A DNA stretch of 64,000 nt, taken from Bradyrhizobium sp. 138. GTDB lineage: Bacteria; Pseudomonadota; Alphaproteobacteria; Rhizobiales; Xanthobacteraceae. The stretch's first letter is position 1; the number at the start of each line of letters is the position of its first letter. Positions 27,660-36,483 of the stretch are shown one piece after another. The stretch lies in NCBI RefSeq assembly GCF_023074075.1, contig NZ_JADPKT010000003.1, positions 542,001 through 606,000 of the forward strand, in the 5' to 3' direction. The notes beneath the pieces were generated by a model, which did not search any database, was not told where the DNA came from, and was given only the letters and a program-made list of their open reading frames with translations. The translations under genes were made by a program, and so were the position numbers.

Positions 27660-28220
27660 CTACTCCGGAACCGGCACGTCGAACGTATTGAGCGTGACCG
27701 ACACCATGCAATAGACGCCGACGAGATAGGATAGCTCGGCCGCGCCATGCTCGCCAAACTCCTTCACGGCGGCGCGCCAAGTCAATTTCGGCAGCACGCC
27801 GCCGCCGACCAGCGCGGATGCGACGTCATAGGCGACGGCCTCCTGTTTGGTGAGATCGACCGGCCGCTGTCCGGCGACGATCGTTGCGAGCTTCTCGTCG
27901 GACAGGCCACGCTGCTCGGCGACCAGCACATGGGCATACAGCTCGTAGCCGGAACGGAAATGCGAGCCGGTGACGAGAATGGCGACCTCGCGCACCGGCG
28001 CGGGCAGCAGCGGGTTCGACGCAATCGCCTTGACCAGCTCCCACACCGGCTTGCCGAAGCGCGGCTCGCGAATCCAGGGATTCCACGGCCCGAGCAGCGC
28101 GCCGTCATCGCGCATATTCACGAAGCCCTTGAAGTGGTCCTTGATGCCCGCTCGCATGTCGTCATAGAGCGGCTTCTGCTCGTCGGTCAGGTCCTTGGGA
28201 TCGAGAATGGGAAGGCGCAC
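27660..28220 (-). CDS. Carboxymuconolactone decarboxylase / AhpD-like family protein
   Basis: A GAGGAG site eight bases before a GTG at 28220 sets the start (MRLPILDPKDLTDEQKPLYD, 186 residues). The helical CMD fold is shown by REVAILVTGSHFRSGYELYA and HVLVAEQRGLSDEKLATIVA. The redox CxxC of AhpD is absent, so this is more like the gamma-carboxymuconolactone decarboxylase-type subfamily than a peroxidase helper. It is not in an aromatic catabolism operon, and its reaction is unknown. Confidence 0.82.
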   Translation of the reverse strand: MRLPILDPKDLTDEQKPLYDDMRAGIKDHFKGFVNMRDDGALLGPWNPWIREPRFGKPVWELVKAIASNPLLPAPVREVAILVTGSHFRSGYELYAHVLVAEQRGLSDEKLATIVAGQRPVDLTKQEAVAYDVASALVGGGVLPKLTWRAAVKEFGEHGAAELSYLVGVYCMVSVTLNTFDVPVPE

Positions 28221-28374
28221 GGTGGAATCTCCTCGTTGAGAGCGCTGACCGTCGCTTGCACAGGCATGCAAGGCAAGTGAAGTTGCCGTGACGGTCGTGC
28301 GATTTTGCAAGTCGTGTAGAGACGTCCGCACAACCATGCTATGTCCCAGTATCTGTTATCGGCGAGTCCATCGA

Positions 28375-28950
28375 ATGACCGATCTAATTGTCGGACTTGA
28401 TAGTTGGATTATTCAGGACGGCAACTACGGCGATTTCGCTAAAGCGACAAGCGCCTCATTCGCGCTCGAATTCCACCCCGTGGTTCCACTTCCGAAGTGC
28501 AGTCGATTTGACCGCAAAGATCCATCACTTAAGCAAATTGTGGAGAGTTCTTACCAAGTTGTTGGCCAGGTTGTGCACGCCCAAGGTGATTGGTGGGTGC
28601 TGGACGCTGGCATTCTCATGTATTGTGACGGAAATCCTCCAGACAATGCTCGCCTGGACGCATGGTTGGAAGGACTAATATCCATTGGCGTAGACCCATT
28701 CTTTTACTTCGAAAGTCATGCACATCAGCCAGGGGCACCCGCCTTGGTCTACGATTGGAACATCGACAAGATCGAAATGGAGACAGGCCCTTTCATTGAA
28801 ACGAAGCCAAAGCACTTTGAGCGAGATCCCGAGAAATGCGGATGGAAAGAGGTCCCCAAGACCGATGCATGGCGCGAACAAGGCCCTTATCTGCTCCACT
28901 GTACGCGTCTAGGTGGGCCCCGCGCAGCCCGGAGCAGGCGCCGTCCCTGA
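28375..28950 (+). CDS. Hypothetical protein, AT-richer orphan gene
   Basis: From the ATG at 28375 (MTDLIVGLDSWIIQDGNYGD) this gives 191 residues. I recognise no domain. The protein is acidic and aromatic-rich, with VHAQGDWWVLDAGILMYCDG, LISIGVDPFFYFESHAHQPG and WNIDKIEMETGPFI as well-formed beta-strand-like stretches, no signal peptide and no membrane helix. Base composition is lower in GC than in its neighbours until about 28910, where it rises abruptly and the last dozen codons (GGPRAARSRRRP) look unlike the rest. The natural C-terminus may therefore have been lost by recombination. It could be an acquired immunity-type gene, but that is a guess. Confidence 0.6.
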   Translation: MTDLIVGLDSWIIQDGNYGDFAKATSASFALEFHPVVPLPKCSRFDRKDPSLKQIVESSYQVVGQVVHAQGDWWVLDAGILMYCDGNPPDNARLDAWLEGLISIGVDPFFYFESHAHQPGAPALVYDWNIDKIEMETGPFIETKPKHFERDPEKCGWKEVPKTDAWREQGPYLLHCTRLGGPRAARSRRRP

Positions 28951-28974
28951 TCGACGGATTGCGGGTTTGACCGC

Positions 28975-29439
28975 TCAGAATTCCAGCGGGGCGTTGTCGA
29001 CGACTTCCTTCATGACGAAGAAGGTGCGGGTCTGGCGCACACCGGGCAGCGCGATGAGCTGCTCGCCGTGGATGCGGTTGAAATCCTCCATGTCGCCGAC
29101 GCGGATCTTGAGGAAATAGTCGAAGTCGCCGGCAACGAGGTGGCAGTCGAGCACGAATTTCAGCCGGGCGATGGCCTGCTCGAAGGTGGCAAAGCTCTCC
29201 GGCGTCGAGCGGTCGAGCACGACGCCGACCATCACCAGCGTGCCCTTCGCCACCTTCTTGGGGGCGACCATGGCGCGGACGGTGGCGATGAACCCGTCCT
29301 CGAACAGGCGCTGGGTGCGGCGGTGGCAGGTGGCGGGACTGATCGCGACGGTTTCAGCCAGCTCCGCATTGCTGAGCCGGCCGTTATTCTGTAGCAATCT
29401 CAGTATCTTAAGGTCAGTACGGTCAAGCCGAGCGGCCAT
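28975..29439 (-). CDS. acdR: Lrp/AsnC-family regulator, probably AcdR
   Basis: The 154-residue protein has an N-terminal winged helix (LDRTDLKILRLLQNNGRLSN, ISPATCHRRTQRLFEDGFI) and an AsnC ligand-binding domain (LVMVGVVLDRSTPESFATFE, DCHLVAGDFDYFLKIRVGDM). It is divergent from acdS with 159 bases between, the arrangement known for AcdR, the leucine-responsive-type activator of ACC deaminase. The intergenic DNA should hold its Lrp-type operator. Function is from context and family. Confidence 0.88.
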   Translation of the reverse strand: MAARLDRTDLKILRLLQNNGRLSNAELAETVAISPATCHRRTQRLFEDGFIATVRAMVAPKKVAKGTLVMVGVVLDRSTPESFATFEQAIARLKFVLDCHLVAGDFDYFLKIRVGDMEDFNRIHGEQLIALPGVRQTRTFFVMKEVVDNAPLEF

Positions 29440-29598
29440 GAAAGAAGCTCTCGATTATCTGTGATATTCTGGAAGAATTATGATCCATCGAGGCAGTCGT
29501 CGCAAGAAATCGCGCAACATCCACGCAATATTCGAGAGCACATTCCCCCGGGGCGATGCTAGGGCAGCTGCCAACATCAACGCCAATCGGGATGACCC

Positions 29599-30615
29599 AT
29601 GAAGCTGGACAAATTTCCGCGCTACAAGCTGACCTTCGGCCCGACGCCCATCGAGAAGCTGGAGCGGCTGTCGAAACATCTCGGCGGCAATGTCGAAATC
29701 TATGCCAAGCGCGAGGACTGCAATTCCGGCCTCGCTTATGGCGGCAACAAGCTGCGCAAGCTCGAATACATCATCCCCGATGCGATCGCCTCCAACGCCG
29801 ACACGCTGGTCTCGATCGGCGGCGTGCAGTCGAACCACACCCGCATGATCGCCGCGGTCGCGGCCAAGATCGGCATGAAGTGCCGCCTGGTGCAGGAAGC
29901 CTGGGTGCCGCACGAGGACGCCGTCTATGACCGCGTCGGCAACATCATGCTCTCGCGCATCATGGGCGCCGACGTGCGCCTGGTCGACGACGGTTTCGAC
30001 ATCGGCATCCGCAAGAGCTGGGAGCAGGCGATCGAGGAGGTGAAGGCCGCGGGCGGAAAGCCTTACGCCATTCCGGCCGGCGCCTCGGTGCATAAATTCG
30101 GCGGTCTCGGCTATGTCGGCTTCGCCGAAGAGGTACGCAAGCAGGAAGCTGAGCTCGGCTTCAAGTTCGACTACATCATCGTCTGCACGGTGACCGGCTC
30201 CACCCATGCCGGCATGCTGGTCGGCTTCGCCGCCGATGGCCGCGCCCGTAAGGTGATTGGCATCGATGCGTCCTTTACGCCGGCGCAGACGAAAGCGCAG
30301 GTGCTCGAGATCGCGCAGAACACCGCTGAACTCGTCGAGCTCGGCAAGGACCTCGTCGCCGACGACGTCGTGCTGATCGAGGACTATGCCTATCCCGCCT
30401 ATGGCGTGCCCTCGGAAGAGACCAAGGAGGCCATCCGCCTCAGCGCACGTCTCGAAGGCATGATCACCGACCCCGTCTACGAGGGCAAGTCGATGCAGGG
30501 CCTGATCGATCTTGCGAAGAAGGGCTATTTCGAGAAGGGCGCGAAGATCCTCTACGCCCATCTCGGCGGCGCCCCCGCACTGAACGGATATGCGTATGCG
30601 TTTAGGAATGGGTGA
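29599..30615 (+). CDS. acdS: 1-aminocyclopropane-1-carboxylate (ACC) deaminase
   Basis: AcdS cleaves the plant ethylene precursor ACC to ammonia and 2-oxobutyrate with PLP, lowering ethylene in roots and favouring nodulation. The 338-residue protein keeps PLP lysine K51 ([10 protein letters not shown]) and the residues Y294, E295 and L322 ([19 protein letters not shown]) that separate true ACC deaminases from D-cysteine desulfhydrases, at exactly the reference numbering. The divergent AcdR-like regulator supports this. It is a strong sign of a plant-associated organism. Confidence 0.97.
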   Translation: MKLDKFPRYKLTFGPTPIEKLERLSKHLGGNVEIYAKREDCNSGLAYGGNKLRKLEYIIPDAIASNADTLVSIGGVQSNHTRMIAAVAAKIGMKCRLVQEAWVPHEDAVYDRVGNIMLSRIMGADVRLVDDGFDIGIRKSWEQAIEEVKAAGGKPYAIPAGASVHKFGGLGYVGFAEEVRKQEAELGFKFDYIIVCTVTGSTHAGMLVGFAADGRARKVIGIDASFTPAQTKAQVLEIAQNTAELVELGKDLVADDVVLIEDYAYPAYGVPSEETKEAIRLSARLEGMITDPVYEGKSMQGLIDLAKKGYFEKGAKILYAHLGGAPALNGYAYAFRNG

Positions 30616-30645
30616 GTGAGGGCGTAGCTCTCGCCTTTGTACACA

Positions 30646-30689
30646 GCCGTCGTCCCGGGCAAGCGTAAGCGTAGACCCGGGACGACGGC
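30646..30689. repeat. Perfect 14-base-arm palindrome between acdS and recQ
   Basis: GCCGTCGTCCCGGG (30646-30659) and CCCGGGACGACGGC (30676-30689) are exact reverse complements around AAGCGTAAGCGTAGA. It lies between convergent genes and may act as a bidirectional terminator. A related half occurs near 55130. Confidence 0.75.
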
Positions 30690-30707
30690 GGAAATATTGG
30701 CCGCTCC

Positions 30708-32573
30708 CTACCGCGTCCTGACGATCTGCAGCAGCTCGTCGCCGTAATGCTCGAGCTTCTTGTCGCCGATGCCGGGCACGTTGCGGAGTTCGTCGAGTGT
30801 CGTCGGCCAGGCCCGGACAATGCCGTCGATGGTGGCATCGTGCAGCACGACATAGGCCGGCACGCCGCGTTCGCGGGCGATGTCCGAACGCCAGGACCGC
30901 AGCCGCGCGCGCAGTTCAGGATCGACATCGCCTTGCGGGGCGCCCGCCGCAGGCGCGAGATCGCCGCGGCGGGATTTGCCGCGGCTGGCGCGAATGCGCG
31001 TGCCGGGCGCTTCCTCGCGCAGCCACACCTCGGTTTCGCCGCGCAGCACGCCGCGCGCGGTCTCGGTCAGCTTCAGCGCGCCAAACGCTTCGCTGTCGCT
31101 CTGCAAATGTCCCATCGCCACCAACTGCCGCAGCACGGTGCGCCACTGCTTTTCGTTGAGCTCGCGTCCGATGCCGAACACGGACAATTTGTCGTGGCCA
31201 AACTGCGTCACCTTTTCGGTCAGGCGTCCGACCAGCACGTCGATCAGGTGCATCGCGCCGAACCGCTGTCCGGTGCGATAGACGCAGGACAGCAGCTTCT
31301 GCGCCAAAATCTTGCCGTCGCGCATTTTCGGCGGTGTCAGGCAGTTGTCGCAATTGCCGCAAGCTTCGCCCATGACGATCTCGCCGAAATAGGCGAGCAG
31401 CCGCCGGCGCCGGCAATGCGGCGTTTCGGCCAAGCCAACCAACGCATCGAGCTTGCCGATCGAGACCCGCTTGAATTCGTCGGAGGCGCTGGACTCGTCG
31501 ATCATCCGGCGCTGCTGCACGATGTCGGAGAGCCCATAGGCCATCCAGGCCGCCGACGGCTTGCCGTCACGGCCGGCACGGCCGGTCTCCTGATAATAGG
31601 CCTCGATGCTCTTGGGCAGGTCGAGATGGGCGACGAAGCGCACGTCGGGCTTGTCGATGCCCATGCCGAACGCGACGGTCGCCACGATGACGATGCCGTC
31701 CTCGTTGAGGAAGCGGTCCTGGTTGCGCGAGCGCACCTGGCTGTCGAGCCCGGCGTGGTAGGGCAGCGCCGCAATGCCGGCGTCGTCAAGCGCGGCGGCG
31801 ACCTCCTCGACACGGTTGCGGGACAGGCAATAGACCACGCCGGCATCGCCCGCATGCCGCTCCCGGATGAACTCCTTCAGCTGCGACACGGCATTGCGCT
31901 TGTCGACGATCTCGTAACGGATGTTGGGCCGGTCGAAGCTCGAGACGAATTGCGGTGTGCCCGTCAGCTGCAGCCGCGCGACGATCTCCTTGCGCGTCAA
32001 TTCGTCGGCGGTCGCAGTCAGTGCGATGCGCGGCACGTCGGGAAAACGCTCGGCGATGATGGAGAGGCCGACATATTCGGGGCGGAAATCATGGCCCCAT
32101 TGCGAGACGCAATGTGCCTCGTCGATCGCGAACAGCGCCACCTTGGCCTGCGCCAGCAGCGACAGGCAGCGCGGCGTGACCAGGCGTTCCGGCGCGACAT
32201 AGAGCAGATCGAGATCGCCCGCGAGCAGGCGGCGCTCGATATCGGACGCCTCCTGCGGCGTCAGCGACGAGTTCAGCGCGGCAGCATTGACGCCGGCCTC
32301 GATCAGCCCGGCGACCTGGTCGCGCATCAGCGCGATCAACGGCGACACCACGATGCCGCAACCGTCGCGCAGCAGTGAGGGAAGCTGATAGCACAGCGAC
32401 TTGCCGCCGCCGGTCGGCATCAGCACCAGGCAATTGCCGCCGCCCGTGACGTGCCCGACGATCTCACCTTGACTGCCGCGAAACCCCGGCAGGCCGAAGA
32501 CCGAATGCAGCACCGACAGCGCATCGCGGCCGTTGGCCGGCGCAGGCAGCGGGGCGGTTGAGGAAGAGGACAT
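30708..32573 (-). CDS. recQ: ATP-dependent DNA helicase RecQ
   Basis: RecQ unwinds DNA 3' to 5' during recombination and fork repair. The 621-residue enzyme has Walker [17 protein letters not shown] (from about 53), the DEAH box with [18 protein letters not shown], motif [19 protein letters not shown], the RQC zinc-binding cysteines [12 protein letters not shown]...CGNCDNC and a C-terminal HRDC domain (residues 540-621). The region between ([13 protein letters not shown] to [14 protein letters not shown]) is a basic linker. All core parts are present, so it should be active. Confidence 0.97.
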   Translation of the reverse strand: MSSSSTAPLPAPANGRDALSVLHSVFGLPGFRGSQGEIVGHVTGGGNCLVLMPTGGGKSLCYQLPSLLRDGCGIVVSPLIALMRDQVAGLIEAGVNAAALNSSLTPQEASDIERRLLAGDLDLLYVAPERLVTPRCLSLLAQAKVALFAIDEAHCVSQWGHDFRPEYVGLSIIAERFPDVPRIALTATADELTRKEIVARLQLTGTPQFVSSFDRPNIRYEIVDKRNAVSQLKEFIRERHAGDAGVVYCLSRNRVEEVAAALDDAGIAALPYHAGLDSQVRSRNQDRFLNEDGIVIVATVAFGMGIDKPDVRFVAHLDLPKSIEAYYQETGRAGRDGKPSAAWMAYGLSDIVQQRRMIDESSASDEFKRVSIGKLDALVGLAETPHCRRRRLLAYFGEIVMGEACGNCDNCLTPPKMRDGKILAQKLLSCVYRTGQRFGAMHLIDVLVGRLTEKVTQFGHDKLSVFGIGRELNEKQWRTVLRQLVAMGHLQSDSEAFGALKLTETARGVLRGETEVWLREEAPGTRIRASRGKSRRGDLAPAAGAPQGDVDPELRARLRSWRSDIARERGVPAYVVLHDATIDGIVRAWPTTLDELRNVPGIGDKKLEHYGDELLQIVRTR

Positions 32574-32733
32574 GTGCGTTCGGGAACAAGGCCGTGAGAT
32601 TCGTCACAACGCCAGTCGCATGGCGGCAGCCGCATGGCAAGACCGTTTGCGGGGCTTGCACCGCCGCTTCCTTTCCCTCTCCCCGCTCTTACGGGACCGC
32701 GACGAGCTTCGCTCGCGCTGAGAGGTAAAGAAG

Positions 32734-33477
32734 TTACGCTCCGATCCGTCGCAGCGCTTCTGCGACCGTCACAATGGGCATGCCACGTCGTCCGGCGGCC
32801 TCCAACGCGTGACGCATCAGGTCCGGGGTGCAGCCATAGGGGCTCGGCGCGTTGGTAACGTCGTGGCCATAAAAGATCAGCCATCCGCCGCTCGCGACCG
32901 CCTCGTCGAAATAGCGATCGACGCCCGCTCTATCGATCTCGCGATCGACCAAGGGCGACGCGCGCAGGAACTGGAGGTCGATGATTTCGCTGTTAACGCC
33001 GGGGAGAATGCCGCGCGCCGAACGGAAGGCTTTGGCGAGCTGCGGCTTGCGCCAGACCGAGGCGATTCCGTAGGGATAGGCGAAGTTCTCCAGCGTGATC
33101 GAGGAATCGAGACCCAGAAAGTAAGCTCGGTTCAGCTCGATCTCGCGCGCCATCGCGGCTTCGTCGAGCGTGGCCGAGTTCCGGTGCGAGAAGGTGTGAC
33201 AGGCAATCTCGTGACCGGCACGGTGAAGCCGGACGATCGCGTCATCCGACAGGCCATGCCAGTGGTCCGATGGCTGATCGATCAAGCTACCGGCGAGATA
33301 GAATGTGCCCCGGCCGCCATGCTGTTCCAGAAGCTCGGCGCCCTCGCCCGCGGCGCTGTCGGGAGCATCGTCGAAGGTGAAGCTCACGATCGGCGCATGC
33401 GCCGGCAGCCGGTGCGGCGCGGCGCGGAAATGGCGGGCCAGCCGATTGCTCACGCGTCCCTGGAGTGCCGACCACAC
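32734..33477 (-). CDS. Polysaccharide deacetylase family protein (CE4, NodB homology)
   Basis: The 247-residue protein has the CE4 motif 1 VSFTFDDAPD (D36, D37) and motif 2 HEIACHTFSHRNSATLDE with the zinc-binding histidines. FAYPYGIASVWRKPQLAKAF gives motif 3, and WLIFYGHDVTNAPSPYGCTP the C-terminal motifs. No clear signal peptide is seen, so location is uncertain. It may deacetylate a surface or peptidoglycan sugar. It is not next to nod genes, so a Nod-factor role is not supported. Confidence 0.88.
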   Translation of the reverse strand: MWSALQGRVSNRLARHFRAAPHRLPAHAPIVSFTFDDAPDSAAGEGAELLEQHGGRGTFYLAGSLIDQPSDHWHGLSDDAIVRLHRAGHEIACHTFSHRNSATLDEAAMAREIELNRAYFLGLDSSITLENFAYPYGIASVWRKPQLAKAFRSARGILPGVNSEIIDLQFLRASPLVDREIDRAGVDRYFDEAVASGGWLIFYGHDVTNAPSPYGCTPDLMRHALEAAGRRGMPIVTVAEALRRIGA

Positions 33478-33541
33478 GACTTAAGTTTCCCGTGATTCCG
33501 TGTTTCTCTACTGAAACATTCGCGCGCCGGTTGAGGCAAGC

Positions 33542-34582
33542 CTAACGCTTGGGTAATCCTAACGCGGAACCAACATCCTTGGGCTGATGCGCAGGGACCG
33601 GCGCATCGGTTTCCGGACTGAGATATTGCAACCAGTTGCCGAAAAGCACCGCCGCCGCGCTGCCGGCGCCGATATCGGCGCGCAAGTTCAGTCTAGGCAG
33701 CTCGTTGGTGAGTGCCGGATGGCGCTGGTGCGACGCCTTTTTCTCGAAGCGGACCAGCTTCTCTTCCGTCGCTGCGTCAAAATAGCTCACGGGCAGGCGC
33801 GGATAATTGTCGCGCTCCCGCGCGAGATAGCGGCCGATGTCGCGCAGATATTCTCGCTGGAGCGACAGCGCGTCGTATTCCGGGTGGCCCTGGAAGAACA
33901 CGAAGCGGCTGGCATATTGGCGAACGAAAACATCGACACCCGCCTCGGCCGAGCGTGTCAGCACCTGATAACCGGCCTGCACCAGGTCGCTCTCCGCGAT
34001 CTCGTTCAGGCGCGAATGCGAGACCTTCAGCGGCGCCGGCGCGGCGCGAGTCAGGGAATCGCTCGTCACGGCATCGCAATCGAAGATGCCGTGGCATTTG
34101 GCCGGCAGCCGTCGCCGTTCGATGCCGTCGAGGTGCAGCACCGCCGCATGCGCGGCAAGGCACGACCAGATCGTCGAGCGCGTGTTGGCCTTGGCCCAGT
34201 CGATGAGCTCGGTGAGATCGCGCCAGTACGGCTCCTGGTCGAGCTCGGGCGCGACGGGCTCTGCGCCTGTTACGATCAACCCGTCGAATTTCTGGCGCTT
34301 GAGATCGGAAAGGTCGGAATACTCGCTCTCGACGTGCCATCTCGCTTCCTGTGAACGCTTCACGGTCGGAAGCGAGAAGCAGTGGAAACGGATGCGGCAT
34401 TCGCCTGCTGCGGCCTGGAGCAGCTTCATGAACTGCCGCTCGGTCGCCTTCAGCGCCGGATCCGGCATGTTGTTGACGAGCCCGATCGTGAGTTCGGCGC
34501 GGTGATGTCGCGCGAGATCGCGCTCGGTCGGCACCAGCGCCGGGCTCGAGATGACTTGATCCCTGTCGATCAAGATCGTCAT
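33542..34582 (-). CDS. metA: Homoserine O-acyltransferase, MetA family
   Basis: MetA activates homoserine (with succinyl- or acetyl-CoA) for methionine synthesis. From the ATG at 34582 the protein has 346 residues. The nucleophile is C141 (TIWSCLAAHAAVLH), with H233 and E235 in FFQGHPEYD, and LVNNMPDPALKATERQF is a MetA hallmark. The acyl donor cannot be fixed by eye. It starts 13 bases after metY on the same strand, so acylation and sulfhydrylation of homoserine are encoded together. Confidence 0.92.
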   Translation of the reverse strand: MTILIDRDQVISSPALVPTERDLARHHRAELTIGLVNNMPDPALKATERQFMKLLQAAAGECRIRFHCFSLPTVKRSQEARWHVESEYSDLSDLKRQKFDGLIVTGAEPVAPELDQEPYWRDLTELIDWAKANTRSTIWSCLAAHAAVLHLDGIERRRLPAKCHGIFDCDAVTSDSLTRAAPAPLKVSHSRLNEIAESDLVQAGYQVLTRSAEAGVDVFVRQYASRFVFFQGHPEYDALSLQREYLRDIGRYLARERDNYPRLPVSYFDAATEEKLVRFEKKASHQRHPALTNELPRLNLRADIGAGSAAAVLFGNWLQYLSPETDAPVPAHQPKDVGSALGLPKR

Positions 34583-34595
34583 TGGCGGTGCCCGC

Positions 34596-35897
34596 CTACT
34601 CCGCGGCCTCGAGGCGGGCTGACCGACAGGCCTTGTCCAGCGCCTGGTCAATGTCCTCGATGATGTCGGAGACATGCTCGATCCCGATCGAGAGCCGGAT
34701 GGTCTCCGGCAGAACGCCGGCAACGCGCTGCTGCTCCGCCGACATCTGTCGATGGGTGGTCGAGGCCGGATGACAGGCCAGCGACTTGGCATCGCCGATA
34801 TTGACGAGACGCGTGATCAGCTTCAACGCATCATAGAAGGACTTGCCGGCCTCCATCCCGCCCTTGATGCCGAAGGTGAACAGCGAGGAGGCATTACCAT
34901 CGAGATATTTCTGCACCAGCGGATAATAGGGACTATCCGGAAAACCGGTGTAGTTGACCCAGGCAACGCGCGAATCCTTGCGGAGGAATTCAGCGACCTT
35001 GCGGGCGTTCTCGACATGGCGCTCCATCCGTAGCGCCACGGTCTCGATGCCCTGGAGCAGCAGGAAGGCGTTGAACGGCGACAGCACCGAGCCCATGGTG
35101 CGCTGATAGACGCTGCGCGCCCGCTCGATATAGGCGGTCCTGCCGAAGCGCTCGGCATAGACGAGGCCGTGATAGGAGACGTCGGGCTTGTTGTAGGCTG
35201 GGAAGCGGTCGGCGTATTTGGCCCACGGGAAATTTCCGGAATCGACGATGGCGCCGCCGAGGGTGGTGCCGTGACCGCCCAGGAACTTGGTCAGCGAATG
35301 CACGGCGATGTCGGCGCCGTAGTCGAACGGCTTGAGCAGGATCGGGGTCGCGACCGTGTTGTCGACGATCAGCGGCACGCCATGCGCATGCGCGATCCTC
35401 GCCAGCGCCTCGATGTCGCAGACGTTGCCGGCGGGATTGCCGATGGTCTCGGCGAACACGGCGCGGGTGTTCTCGTCGATCAGCTTCGCGATCGCCTCCG
35501 GCTTGTCGCTCTCGGCGAAGCGGCCGGTGATGCCCTGCCGCGGCAGGATGTGCGAGAGCAGCGTGTGCGTGGTGCCGTAGAGCTGCGGCACGGACACGAT
35601 GTTGCCGCCGTGATCGGCGACGTTGACGAAGGCAAAATGCAAGGCCGCCTGGCCGGTCGCGACCGCGAGCGCGCCGACGCCACCTTCGAGCTCGGCGATC
35701 CGCTTTTCCAGCACCGCGCTGGTCGGATTGGCGATACGGCTGTAACGGAAACCTTCAGCCTCGAGATTGAAGAGCGCGGCGCCGTGATCGGCGCTGTCGA
35801 AGGCGTAGGCCGCGGTCTGGTAAATCGGCACGGCGACCGCGTGCGTGGTCGCCTCGGGCTCGTAGCCGGCGTGAATAGCGATCGTCTCGTTGCGCAT
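34596..35897 (-). CDS. metY: O-acetyl/O-succinylhomoserine sulfhydrylase
   Basis: This PLP enzyme of the Cys/Met metabolism family makes homocysteine from acylated homoserine and sulfide. A GGAGGT site seven bases before the ATG at 35897 gives 433 residues. The PLP lysine is K204 in AVHSLTKFLGG; RYSRIANPTSAVLEKRIAEL and GTTHTLLSHILPRQGI are family blocks. The length and GHGTTLGGAIVDSG insertion favour the MetY-like (O-acetylhomoserine) branch. metA follows directly. A conspicuous nested hairpin lies upstream. Confidence 0.93.
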   Translation of the reverse strand: MRNETIAIHAGYEPEATTHAVAVPIYQTAAYAFDSADHGAALFNLEAEGFRYSRIANPTSAVLEKRIAELEGGVGALAVATGQAALHFAFVNVADHGGNIVSVPQLYGTTHTLLSHILPRQGITGRFAESDKPEAIAKLIDENTRAVFAETIGNPAGNVCDIEALARIAHAHGVPLIVDNTVATPILLKPFDYGADIAVHSLTKFLGGHGTTLGGAIVDSGNFPWAKYADRFPAYNKPDVSYHGLVYAERFGRTAYIERARSVYQRTMGSVLSPFNAFLLLQGIETVALRMERHVENARKVAEFLRKDSRVAWVNYTGFPDSPYYPLVQKYLDGNASSLFTFGIKGGMEAGKSFYDALKLITRLVNIGDAKSLACHPASTTHRQMSAEQQRVAGVLPETIRLSIGIEHVSDIIEDIDQALDKACRSARLEAAE

Positions 35898-35953
35898 CGT
35901 GCCACCTCCGCATGGAGCGGGCCGCACTTATTGGCCTGTATGAGGCATGTGCG

Positions 35954-35997
35954 TTGTCCGCCACGCCCGTGTTAGAGGCGGGTGGTAAAGCGGACAA
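35954..35997 (-). promoter_or_regulatory. Nested hairpin in the metY leader
   Basis: Perfect eight-base arms TTGTCCGC / GCGGACAA enclose a second, bulged stem CCAC-CC-GCC / GGC-GTGG, about 57 bases upstream of the metY ATG. Methionine genes in alphaproteobacteria often have S-adenosylmethionine riboswitches, but I cannot match this to the SAM-II consensus. It may be an RNA control element or a palindromic operator. Confidence 0.4.
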
Positions 35998-36483
35998 TAA
36001 TTCGCATAGAGATCGAGGAAGTAACCCTAACCGCTTCTGGCGAATTAGCTAAAATTCGAGTTAAATTGGATAATGAATGACGATTGCCCGGTGTCGTTCC
36101 TTCGTCCCTTGAGAGAAGGAAACATCGGCAGGGCCCGCCGCTTCTTAAGAACGCAGAAGCGGACCTTCTGCTAGGGCGCCGGATGAAGGGTTGCCTCTAC
36201 AAAATCAAAGCTGAGAGAATCATGCGCGAAAGGAGCCCCCCGGCCGCCTCACCGCTTCGCGACGAGTCTCAGAGAAGGCCACGCGTGAGGCGTCGTCACA
36301 CGAGCTGTGTTGTCCCCCTTCCGTCGACCTTCTTTCGGCTACTTCCCGCAAGGGCTAGCGCCGGCCGTATGGCCGAGAGCAGAACGCCCACGACTCGAGA
36401 GAAAGCGGTCCACAGGCTTTCACGAACTTGTTTGGAAGACTCCGTACCCATGAACTGCAATGGGAATTATAGACGCTTACCGA
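35998..36483. other. Gene-free, mixed-composition boundary segment
   Basis: No convincing gene occurs in these 486 bases. A plus-strand open frame (36084-36500) has basic, low-similarity sequence and overlaps the TPR gene end, so I reject it. Base composition changes here from GC-rich to AT-richer, making this one border of the accessory segment. A small palindrome CGAATT-N6-AATTCG lies at 36041-36058. I found no transposase remnant. Confidence 0.45.

Noticed and set aside
32734..33477. NodB chitooligosaccharide deacetylase
   Set aside because: The fold is shared, but no nodA/C or other symbiosis genes adjoin it, so a general polysaccharide deacetylase call is safer.
35921..36060. SAM-II riboswitch upstream of metY
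   Set aside because: I looked for its conserved pseudoknot sequence and did not find it on the minus strand; only an unassigned nested hairpin remains.
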